Assembly: GCA_003864495.1 (NCBI GenBank)
Contig: ML133493.1
Span: 193,820 to 257,819, forward strand
Source: Nemopilema nomurai
Taxonomy: Eukaryota > Cnidaria > Scyphozoa > Rhizostomeae > Rhizostomatidae
DNA: 64,000 nucleotides
Direction of reading: 5' to 3'
Below are positions 1 to 11,576 of this stretch, piece by piece (within the stretch, counting starts at the first letter, position 1; each line of letters starts with the position of its first letter). A program made the translations under genes and the position numbers. The notes under the pieces are model-generated. The model saw only the letters and a list, made by a program, of their open reading frames with translations. It was not told the origin of the DNA and ran no database searches.

Positions 1-3000
1 GGTGTTCATGAAGCAAGCCTGTTAAGAGATGGGAGTAATTTAATCAGTTTCATAAATCCAGGTCAGAATAAGGAATTATTGGACAAGTTGTCGGGGAAAA
101 AGCTGACTGTTCTAGCGATGGACTGTGTACCAAGAATATCCCGTGCACAAACTTTCGACGCACTTAGCTCGATGGCAAATATTGCTGGGTATAAAGCCGT
201 TATAGAGGCCGCCAACCACTTTGGGCGATTCTTTACCGGACAAATAACTGCTGCTGGAAAAGTCCCGCCTGCAAAGATCCTTGTGATCGGTAAGTTCATT
301 GAAGATATCCTTGAAAGTGCCAAGTTTAAAATAAAATTGTATCTCCCTAGTTTGTACTGATCATTGCCCATCTCTTTAGTTTGTAACTGAGAGTATTACA
401 ATAATCTACAAGATCAGCTGAAGTTAATACCTTCTATAAGTTCAACGTTGTCTGTTAGTTTGCGTGAGGATAAATTGTATGAATGTTTTAATGAATTGAT
501 TGAAATTTGGTCCATGATCAAAGTTGGCCCATGATCAGTACAAATAGTGTTGGTAAAAACAGTTGAAATGAAATAGAACTAACTAGGGAGATGAAAGGGT
601 GTTGATGTAATCCTCGTGTATGTAATTATGTTAGTTAATGCTTCCAACATAGAGCGGTTCTTTTATAAATTACAGATAAAAAATAGCATTTCATCTTGCT
701 CTGATGCAACTTATTTTAGTAGGAAGTAGCCCAAAGGACTATCGCTAACATTTTCAGAGTCGGAGTGCTCCCATGATTGATAATGTTTTAGGAAAATGAT
801 ATGATAATGATATGCAGCTTTCCTTTCCCTGCAATTGTTATCTTTTTGTGAACTGATTCGCAGTTACTGATTCTGTATGTTTAGTTGTGTTTTGACCCTT
901 ACATGTTGCGTAAATGTCCATTACCAGGGAACATTTGTGTTTGACGTCTAGTGACTTCTTTAAACTTCTGTCGTGAATTTCGAAACTTCTCATTTGTGTC
1001 TTTTTTGTGACGTTCGTTTTGTTTTTCAATTGTACGAAGCATTGGAAAGAGTTCGCACATTTTTGCCTTTGCTCGTAATAGAGGTGTCATTTTATAAGTG
1101 GTGTTCAATATTTCTAATTGCCTGTTTGTCCACATCAGCGTGCAATAATCACCAATTTGGTTTCTCTTGTTGTCTATCCTACATTGTAAGTGTTTTTGTA
1201 AATACCAAAAGCTATATCGATTTAGAGAACGAAGTTTCTCCTACATTGCAGGTGGGGGCGTTGCGGGTCTGGCTGCGGTGGCTACAGCAAAGAATATGGG
1301 AGCAGTAGTCAGGGCTTTTGATACGAGGGCTGCTGTCAAAGAGCAGATTCAGTCACTTGGCGCTGAATTTTTGGAAGTCAAGGATGTAAAAGAATCTGGG
1401 GAGGGTAGGTCATTTGATTGATAGCTGGCTGAGCAAATGGGTTCCGTGTCAATCGTACTTGTTTAGGCCAGAAGTATTAGTTCTGTTTGATTTTTTATTA
1501 GCCCGTCGTGGCACATAGTAATTATACCTTGTCGTAGAACATATTGTTTAGATGTAGTTGAGAGTTTGCGTGCTTTCTGTAGGTACCGGTGGTTATGCCA
1601 AGGAAATGTCCCCTGAGTTCATTAAGGCCGAAATGGAACTTTTCGCAAGGCAAGCTAGGGATGTAGATATTATCATAACCACTGCATTGATTCCTGGAAA
1701 ACCTGCACCAAAGTTGATAACCACTGAGATGGTCGAGTCTATGAAGCAGGGCTCAGTTATTATTGACTTGGCTTCAGAAATGGGTGGAAACTGCGAAGTT
1801 ACGAAACCTGGGGAAAACTACAATTACAAGGGTGTTCAGGTATGTCAGTATTACTGTTTATTGATCTTGACTTGCTTCTCAGAAAAGAATCTTCAATATT
1901 TTCAGGATTACAAGTTTCACCTAAACCTGATTATGCGCATTTTTCGTCTGCTTGTAGTGTAATTATGTTAGCTGTGATAATTGCTTATCAGGCTTGAAGA
2001 AAATGACTTAAATATTCATCCACCACCAGAGTTCTCATAGTTGATCGAAAAGAGTGATAAGCAACTAAAGTATCTACAACGATTGGATTGGTGGAAATTT
2101 TTTTATGGCCAAGATCTACCCGTTCGCAGGGAGAAATTTACGCTGTTTAATGCGAATTTATTTTTGCCTCGTTAGATAATTGGTTATACAGATTTACCTA
2201 GTCGGCTGCCAACTCAATCAAGTACTTTGTATGCGAATAACATCTCAAAGTTCTTGCTGTCAGCTGGGGAAAAGGGCCAGTTTCGTATCGACCTTGAAGA
2301 TGAAGTGATAAGAGGTGCCCTGGTTTTGCAAGATGGTACCTTGACCTGGCCTCCTCCTAAAGTGGCAGCACCTCCTCCACCCTCTGCACCAAAGGCCAAG
2401 GAACTTGTCAAACCACCAGAGGCATCACCATTTAAAAATGCTGTCGTCGATATATCACTCACCGGTGGTTTGTATATATAGCTTTATAATTATAAGAAAA
2501 TTAATTGAAAGGCAATTAGGAATAGATCTCAGAATGTTAGAATGCCATCTGACTTGATGTAAATGCAAAGAACTTTAACATTTTCTAACCAATTGACAAC
2601 ATCAATAAACTACAACACACGCGAAATCCATTCCATAGTGTTAACAGATTTACTATTTTTATTGTGGCTGTCTTTATAAATGCACATTTGTTCTTTCTTG
2701 CATGCATTTGAAATGCCTGCCGATCCTTAGGTTTCAACGCATGTTTCCATTTTATACGGGTGACATGTGACGCTACTTATACATCTCATGACTGTGCCTT
2801 CTCTACTCAGTTTTCATCCTCATTATAATTCAAAGCACTAGTGATTGTAACCTCTAGTGTCTAACAGATTTCGAGCAGCTTTGCACTTTGCATTGAAGTA
2901 ATTATGAATTCCACTCACTTCAAGGCGGATTTCCCGCGTGCGACTTTTTGAGATCGTATGGATGCGCACAAAAGCATCGTTCTACGCATGCGCATCCATG

Positions 3001-6000
3001 AAAGTGATCGCAAAAAGTCACTTTGAAGCGCGCGATCGCACAGAAAGGAGGAAGTTCCTTCATGACAGGATTATCATTATCCAATCAAAATCTCTAAGAA
3101 ACTGCGCTAAGACGTGCCATTCCAACACAATAACCAAAAAGTTTTCAGATGGCAATCAATTTGGCGTCGCAAAATACAATGTAGCAACTTCTTTCTGCAG
3201 CCAATTCTGCTGGTTTAGAGCACAGAATATTGCAAATGGAGCTTCTGAAGAAAATATAATTTCCAATTTTATAGCTCCAATTGCAAACGACGATGTCGAC
3301 GAGGCTGTTGGGGGAACCATCGAGTTTAAAGTCCTCGGATTCATAGGAAAAAGCTTAAAAAAGTATTCGTTGTCAAGAAGTTTCACGTCTTTTTTTCATG
3401 TCTCTTTTGAAACTCACGTTTTTTTCCCTTTCAGTGAAGATCTTCAAACCGAAAATCTTCTTCTATTTTTCGCAGTTCTTTGCTTCCATTTTTACCGCAG
3501 ATGCAATAAAAGCAGGAAATGGAGTCTCCGTGAAATCAAGAGCCTGTTGTCGAATGCCGCCATCTTTGATTGTTGAGAATCGAGCATGCGACTGAAGTTA
3601 TGAATGGGAATTGATTTTTGCACGCGATCGCAATAAGTCGATCTCAATAAGCCGCGCGCGCGATAAAAAGAACTGAGTGGAAATCAGTCCCAAGACAAAT
3701 AAATGTTAAACCTTTTGGGATGTGCTGTTAGATTTTTCGTGGATTTTTTAGCTGGTCTGGCGTCTCTCATCGGCCTTGGCATTGCATCTCCAAATGCGGC
3801 ATTCAGTCAAATGGTAACAACCTTCTCATTGGCTGGTGTGATCGGATATAAAGTTGTATGGGGCGTGACACCGGCCTTGCATTCGCCTCTAATGTCCGTA
3901 ACAAATGCAATATCTGGAATAACGGCCGCCGGTGGCTTACTGCTGATGGGTGGTGGTCTGTTCCCAGCAACAGCTCCGCATTATTTAGCTGCCTCTGCTG
4001 CACTTGTGTCCTCCATCAACATCACTGGGGGCTTCATAATTACCAAAAGAATGTTGGACATGTTCAAAAGACCAAGTTAGTATGACCATCTATTGTATGT
4101 GTGTGTGAATGAATGTATCTATTGTATGTGAATGTATGGCATAGAATGTCGTCGGTTTTGTAAATTGAATGGAAGGTGTTGCTCAAAGTCTATATAACAA
4201 CTATTCTATAATTTTTTGGAAAGTTAATAAGAATTGAAAAGCATGGATCGACACCGAAAGCAAGTCCTCTCCGAAGCTAAAGATTATTAGACTTAAACCC
4301 GAATACATCACTTTTACCAAGGAAATGCAAAGGACAATATGACTTTGCAACTATTAGATTAAATAGATCACGTAATGGGGAGGGACATAGTAAGAGAACC
4401 TGAATTGTTTAAACTGAGCGCTGAGATGCAAATGCCTTCTAAATGCACTGCATAAGATGCCCCATCAAGACAATGCGAAAGCTCAACAAAGCATAGGATA
4501 TATAGAAATATTAAAAATTGTCAAAACTTGTTCCCGGTACTACGTTCTATCGCAAGACTTTCGGTGTAGTAGACAACGCTTTCTGAGCTTTTATTTAAAT
4601 TATGGAGTACACAGTAAAGATGCTTCTTACAATTTTTATGAATCGTAGAAGTATCCCAAAGAGTAGCCATTTTAGCTGTAAGGTGGTTTGAGAACAAAAG
4701 TAGGAGAGATGGTATTCTGGAAATGGTTGGTGAGCCCGCAGTTTCGAAAGCTATGATGTTTAATTGGATTTTGTTATTACAAGGGCCTTAACGAAGACCA
4801 TGTTGTACTTGTCGTGTTTAAATGCATTTGAAATGAGGTAGTGATGATGACTTATTAAGGTCCTGTATTCAGTGCAAGTTCAATCGTTACAGCTGATCCA
4901 CCCGAGTATACTTTCCTGTATGGTGTGCCTGGCGCCCTCTTCGTTGGCGGCTACCTTGCTGGCAACGCCTATGGTTACCCTGACATTCATCAAATGGCGT
5001 ATCTGGCGTCATCTCTTTGTTGCATCGGCGCCCTGGCTGGTCTCTCCACGCAGGGTAGTGCAAGAACAGGAAATGCACTAGGTATGTCTGCATGCTTATG
5101 TTTTTTTACTCATAAGACTTGAGTCGCGGTCAAGTAGTTCTTGTCTATCGGCTCAAGTGCCTCTTCTTCCTCTGTGATAAACTTCCTATCGTAACCATCG
5201 CCTGATACCAATTAAAGTGCGTTATCCACAGAGCATCATCTACCGTGCATTTATTGTTGCTTCTCTGCCGGCTTCTTGTGCAACTTTGAAACGGATGATT
5301 CGGGACTTGAAAGCCAGCCTGCACCAAGCAATGTAAAACTTTTACTGGCTTAACGTTGTTAAGTATATATTAATGTAATTTCCTTCTATGTTTCTAAAGT
5401 TTAAACGTGTAATAATGGCCCAACGAGGTTCCTTAGTTAAAATCTCAAGTAATTCGGAGAAAAGGGAAGAAATCAAGTATCTGAACTGTTTTTTGAGTGT
5501 TACTGTGATACTGGCTGTTTCAAGGCCCTTCAAATCAGCACTTAAGACTGCCTGTACCTGTTGCTATTTTCGGAGTACTCAAAGGTATGGCGACCTGAAA
5601 AGGAACCATGAAGAAATCTACGAAATCATGAAAGGACTTTCTTATCATATTAGATCACATTGCCGCTGTTTTGATTTGCCAGCAATTCAATTGATGCGAT
5701 GCTGCAGTTTATGATTCCTTGTTTCAAATGATGTTGCCGTTGTATGGAGCCTACATTTAATTGCGGTGGCCTTGAAGGAGAAAGCAAACCCTAACAGTCC
5801 GGCTCGTGAAGATTTTCCGGTAGAAAACATGTTATGAACTCTCCATTTTTTTGCCAGGAATTATTGGTGTTAGCGGAGGCATAACGGCCACAATCGGATT
5901 TCTCTCTCCTTCACATGATGTATTAACACAAATGGGACTGACAATGGGCATCGGAGGTCTCATTGGCGCTATTGTCGCCCAAAGAGTAGCAATAACCGAC

Positions 6001-9000
6001 CTTCCACAGCTGGTTGCTGCCTTTCACAGCTTTGTGGGGCTGGCGGCCGTTTTGACTGCCTTTTCTTCTTTCATTGTCGACCAAGGTAAGTAATACCAGA
6101 TTTTTCTTTCTCATCGATGAGTAAGTAAGGGAAGTAAGTGTCCAATGAACAGGTGTGTATACGCGTGAATGTCCTACTTGGACCTAACTAGCCAACTAAT
6201 GTCAAATTCAAGCCCGCCAACGTTTGCCAGGAGTAGGTAATTATTCTAGTTCTGGATTTATCACACCCCTCTCCACTTGTTAAAACAACTAGCTTGACGC
6301 CATTTACTCCTTCAATTTTAGCTCATTTTGCTACTGACCCTGCCGGCTCTGTGCACAAAACTGCAATTTATTTCGGTACATTTATTGGTGGAATAACATT
6401 TACCGGCTCATTGACTGCTTTTGGCAAGCTTCAGGGACTACTGAAATCAAATGCACTGAACCTTCCTGGCAAAAATGCATACAACATGACTATGGGACTT
6501 GCTAGTGTTGCTGCACTTGGCGTCTTTATGAACAGCTCTGACATGAGCACGGGGATGGCCATGCTAGGTTGGTGGTTAATCTTCACAACATTGTTTTGTT
6601 TTTTTGGGGGGGGGGGGGGTTCACGTAATTTCTAGCAACCAGTTGTCCAGACCATTTTGTGTTTTGTTTTTTGACCCAGTTTTCAGATTTGAGCTCTGAT
6701 TTTCTTGTCATCATCTTTATGTTTCACCATTACCCATTATCTCAAGTAAATTGAGTTACATAGAAAGTGTCCAAGCAGTCCTTGGGAATTCTGCTTTGGA
6801 AATACAAGTCGTGCTAAGTCGTCTTCGTTTCTTTCCTTTCATGAGCTTAGTTTAAAGCAAACTGTTATGTGTTTTGTTAAAATTGACGATTCGTTAGTGC
6901 TCTTTTTGCGCAGATTCCCTTGAGCCATGTGAACACGTATACGAAAACAGTAAATTTCTCGTTTCAGGGGCAGCTGCAGCTCTGTCGTCTGTTATGGGTG
7001 TGCATATGACAGCTTCGATTGGAGGCGCAGATATGCCTGTCGTCATTACTGTTTTGAACAGCTACAGTGGGTGGGCATTGTGCGCAGAGGGTTTCATGTT
7101 GCAAAATGACCTTCTCACAATCGTAGGGGCCCTTGTCGGCTTTTCAGGAGGAATTTTATCTTACATCATGTGCAAAGCGATGAACCGCTCTTTGTCAAAC
7201 GTGCTTTTTGGAGGCTATGGTACCTTGAGCACAGGTGGGTATACAATAAATGTTTCTGTAATATAATTATACTGTGCATGCATTCTAGATAATGCATTTG
7301 TTATCGACAGTAGTTTTTCCATACGTGAACTTCTCGAACCTTTATCTGCATTACAGAAAAAGCCCTTACTATTAATCTGAAAATGTCGTCCTGGAAAATT
7401 TGGTAACTTTTCAACTATTTCACTGTTTTGTCAGGTGCAATTGCCAGAATTTGTACGTTGGAATGAATAGCTAATTGTTAGCTGGTCTTTTAATTGCTTA
7501 GTTAACTCCGTAGTTAGATGCACTCTCCAATAGCCCTTCTTGCTCTCTGCTGAAATGCCCAGTATACATGGGTCGTAATCAGGCTTATTTTCGAAAGATT
7601 TTCAATCGTTCTGGCAGGAGGTGGAGAGAGAATGAAGATAACAGGGACGCACACTGAGGTGAATGTGGATGGTGCCGTGGACACGATCGTCAACGCCAAG
7701 AATGTCATCATCGTTCCAGGCTACGGTTTGGCTGTTGCAAAAGCCCAGTACGCAATTGCAGATATGATCAGTTTGCTCAAGAAGCACGACATCAATGCGA
7801 GGTTTGGAATCCACCCTGTGGCTGGTCGTATGCCAGGACAACTAAACGTTTTACTTGGTAAGAGGAAGACATTTGTTTTTTTTTCACATCAAGTGGGGCT
7901 AGGTGTCTTTCTTAGACGAAGTTGTCTGAATGATGGGGGCAGTTCTGATCGTTATTGGGTTTTGAGCTATAAGTATTCACCCGTCGAAGTTTGAGCTATT
8001 AAGCAATTTTCCTATACTGACAATCTTTCTATCCAATTTTCCTATATTCCTAATATCAGTTTTTTGAAATAAAAAGTGAGGTCTTGATAGAAGTAGACTA
8101 CTCTATGAAAAGTGTTATAGCTCAAACTTTCAAGGATAACTGCTATAACGACAAATATCACTGGCATCATTGTTTTTTCCATCTATGTATATAAAATGCA
8201 GATGGGGCATAGAGAAGGAAGTTGAGAGAAACGGAGCAGACATTCTTTTCAGTGCCACAATCAAGCCAAGAGTTTGCTCCAATTTTAAGTATAGCAAAGC
8301 AATCAAATTTTGGCTAGATGTCTAAAATTTCATTAATTGATTAATAAGGTGTAAAAACTATGAAGGTAGCAGTGATTTTTATCTAGCATTTATAGTAAAA
8401 AGGCTTCAGAAAAAGAATACTGTTTTATGCTAAGTGGGCGTGGCGTGAGTATAAGTATAAGGGCAACGCCCTTAAGCACCCTCCAGGTTTTCTGTTGGAT
8501 CCGCCTCTGCTTACCCTCGTGTAGCTTTGTTGATTTGTGTTAATTTGTCTTCTTATGTTTTCGTGATTTTTGCCATTATTTAAAAACATACTGTAGCTAG
8601 AAAACATACAGTAGCTTGAAAACATACAGTAGCTTGATTAAGTACTTGCCATTGCGAGATCGGATAAGATTGGTCTTGTTGACCACCCATTAACATCATT
8701 TGGTCTTTAATGCAGTAAACCTTGTTGCTTACATCGACCTCTGTTATCATACAACCGACTAGTTGATCATCTTTAACACGACTATACAGTGAATAATAAT
8801 ACTGTTGATCACCCTTCGAAGTTTCAGAACTTGTGCAGATTATTACATCTACATTTCTGAATACTTCACAATTTAACTTTCAGCTGAAGCTGGTATTCCG
8901 TATGACGTTGTTCTTGAAATGGATGAAATAAATGACGACTTTCGGGAAACGGACTTAACTTTGGTTATTGGCGCCAACGACACTGTAAACTCGGCTGCAC

Positions 9001-10241
9001 AAGAAGACCCTAATTCAATAATAGCTGGGATGCCGGTTCTAGAAGTGTGGAAATCAAAACAGGTAGGTAGTTTTTCTAGCGATACGTTTTGTCGCGTCTC
9101 GTTTTTGTGCGAGTGTAACAGAGAAAGGAGGCCTTGTCTGACATTCATTGTCACTTGCGCTGCTTACTTGCGTACTACTGGATTTCCACAACAAGGAATT
9201 GTTGCATTATGAGAATTTTGAGTATGATTTGCTGTCTAAGAAAAATTCCATTAAGAATGGTTTCCACGTGACAAACTTCCATGATAAGAGCACTGAGGAA
9301 CATTGTGTTACTAAGAAGGAATGGATTGTTTTTTAGTTGATCTTGGGTTAAGTCGTAAACCAAGAAACAAGGTGAATAAAACAAGATCCTAGTACAAATT
9401 ACTTTACATTAGATGAGGTTACACAAGGCGGCAGAAATAGTCCCGACCAGTTGAGGTTGATATGGAGCCTTTGGTCTAATTTGCACGATCGTATACATTG
9501 AATCCTCTGCCGTTTAAATCTGGATAACATGGACGATACGCGTTAGACTTTGTTCTCAAATATGCGGATGTGCTGAGTAAAACGCAGAACGTATACTTTC
9601 ATTTTTCTTAGAAGGGAACACGTGCCACTTGTTAATTGGTACCCCAAAATTACATTTTTGGATCAATGAAAAGATTTTACTTTTCTTTAGTCAAATAGGC
9701 TTCATAAATCTCCTTGGGTACTCAATTCCTCTGAGAGGAGGATTAAAGTATTTATTTGAGTATTCATTTAGAAATCATTTATTGTTTTCAGCAAAGCGTT
9801 TTTTGTTTAATAAAAGTTAGTAGGTTAAGAGCGATGTAGTTGTTTAGGCCAGAATAAGTGCCTTTGAATTTTCAAATGTTATTGCGGAAGTGATGTATGT
9901 AATTAACTCCGAATGGCAGTTCTATTTTCCCCACATGTCTCTCATAGGCATTGGACATCCAACAAAATGGCAATCTGATAAAACCGATCCATTTCTATCA
10001 GTAGTATCTATTACATCTTTGTTATTGTACTATGCTAGTTCTTCTTTAGTGTTTCCTGAATATTCTGAATATTTGATGGCCAATCTTTTAGGTAATCGTC
10101 ATGAAGAGGACCTTGGGAACTGGATATGCTGATGTGGACAACCCAATATTTTATAAAGAAAACACCTCGATGTTGCTTGGTGATGCTAAATCGACTTGCG
10201 ATGCATTGTTAGAAAAAATACGTGGCCACTATGAAAGCTAG
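1..10241 (+). CDS. NNT: NAD(P) transhydrogenase, mitochondrial (3' part of gene, 12 exons)
   Basis: Coding exons: 1-289, 1252-1404, 1583-1839, 2176-2464, 3752-4075, 4893-5081, 5858-6085, 6322-6567, 6968-7234, 7618-7857, 8884-9062 and 10092-10241 (stop TAG). Together they give 936 residues in one frame; the family is about 1080 residues, so the targeting peptide and early domain I are off the left edge. The enzyme couples hydride transfer from NADH to NADP+ to proton flow across the inner mitochondrial membrane. Visible landmarks: the domain I NAD site GGGVAGL across the first junction followed by FDTRAA; a proline-rich linker in exon 4; the hydrophobic domain II in exons 5-9 ([40 protein letters not shown]); and domain III NADP-binding motifs [28 protein letters not shown] and [16 protein letters not shown]. 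Intron borders were placed by GT-AG plus continuity with the animal family. The weakest donors are GTGGTT after exon 4 and GTTGGT after exon 8. Confidence 0.97.
2907..3685. mobile_element. Terminal-inverted-repeat element in NNT intron (between exons ending 2464 and starting 3752)
   Basis: The left end GAATTCCACTCACTTC (2907-2922) matches the reverse complement of the right end (3670-3685) at 14 of 16 positions. A second inner pair, 2936-2956 against 3639-3659, matches at about 18 of 21 and includes TTGAGATCG. The interior is rich in GCGATCGC and CATGCGC motifs, unlike the AT-rich intron around it. A 212-codon open frame at 2938-3576 shows no recognisable protein. This looks like a non-autonomous DNA transposon; no target-site duplication is obvious, so the outer limits may be off by a few bases. 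Confidence 0.6.
6606..6619. repeat. Homopolymer G run in NNT intron
   Basis: A run of 14 G follows a short T run about 40 bases after the donor of the NNT exon ending at 6567. It is a simple repeat and prone to length error in sequencing. It is intronic, so it does not affect the protein. Confidence 0.9.
8583..8636. repeat. Three tandem 18-bp repeats in NNT intron
   Basis: Three head-to-tail copies of AAAACATACAGTAGCTTG (first copy with three differences) lie in the intron between the NNT exons ending at 7857 and starting at 8884. No coding role is seen. Confidence 0.85.
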
Positions 10242-11576
10242 AGGTGATCCTTGAAAAGGAATTGACGACGGTCATCGTTTCATAAAATGACAGGTCTGAC
10301 CCACAATGTAAATGAATTCTTAACAGATGAGTGCTATTATGTGAAATTTTTTCATGAAATCAATTGTAGTGAGACAAGTTGTGTTTTTTAAGTATGTCAA
10401 GCAACCAGTCAACCATTGCCCTCGGTTCACTCGGGAATTCAGTTTAGCCTTGCAGTTTGTAAAATTATGTCAATCTAAGTGTTTTCCAATCGCAAAATTT
10501 CAAATCCTAACGAATGATTGTGTTATTCCAAACGAATAAGTTGTAGTTTTTTAAAAAGATTGCATTTTGGAGGAAGGCGATTCGTCCAATTTCGCTTTTG
10601 TCTTTGGCTCTTCGCAAAATGCTTAGCAGATTTAGAATGTCCTAATACTTTTTTCTCGTGAAGTGGTGCATTTGACAGGGTAGGCAGGTATCTAAAACTT
10701 GGGTTTCAATATTAATTCACGCGAAGTGAAACTCAATCTTTGATCGAATTTTGAAACCAAAGAGGTATATCCAGGGGTTTTGTATACGTTTGTAAATCAT
10801 CATTCATGGGAGACGGAAACTTGTGATTCCTGAGTCACATGTATTCATTTGAAGAAGACATACTGATAACCCTCTTTAGAGGGGTTTCAGAAGGCCTTCA
10901 TTAAATTACCATCCCGCCAAAGACATATTCTGGGTGCCCCTTGACCCCTCCAAATGTGCCTGACATTCTTTTAAGCAGACCAGGTTCTTTTAAACAAGAA
11001 GCCAAAAAGTTAAAAAAATAGTTGCAGTTTGCAGCTTCGTGCTTTAAATTTATCGCTTTATGACAAACTAATTAAAATATTCTCTATCAATTTCACGGAA
11101 ACTTAAGATCAAAGTAAAACGGCATGCCAACATCAGATATAATATTATTTATAAGTGCAAGCATTGACTGAGGGAATGATAGAACGAACGTACACTAAGA
11201 AATGGGTCACAAGAGCATACTCACTGGCCGCAATTTATACAGCTTATAATTGAATAAAAATTCAATACCGTCAAGACTCCAGATTAGTTTCCAGCAAAAT
11301 GTAGATAGAAGTTTGAAATTTCGCAAGGTTTTCGAAGAACCTTGTGTTAGGACGGTGGGGTTGGGGAAAGGGACACTGGCGCAGTTGGGACAACAAAAGA
11401 ACATCTCACGCCAGACTGCAGGCAAACTGTCACGGCAATACTGTTGGACGTCGGGGTGAGTTAATTGAAAATACGCTGTTAAGTGTGGCATGACAATGCT
11501 ACTGTAGATATCTACAATCACATCAATCTATACAAAGAATTGTTGATCTACTAGAACTGGCTTTATCTCGAAATAG
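10242..11576. other. Convergent intergenic region between NNT and JIP3/4 stop codons
   Basis: These 1.3 kb hold the 3' UTRs of two genes that point at each other. The only exact plus-strand AATAAA I see is near 11253, about 1 kb past the NNT stop. For the minus-strand gene I see no clear AATAAA. No coding exon was recognised; short open frames here show no conserved protein. Confidence 0.7.

Noticed and set aside
2938..3576. 212-codon open frame in an NNT intron as a host gene
   Set aside because: It lies wholly between the terminal inverted repeats of a putative transposon and shows no recognisable domain.
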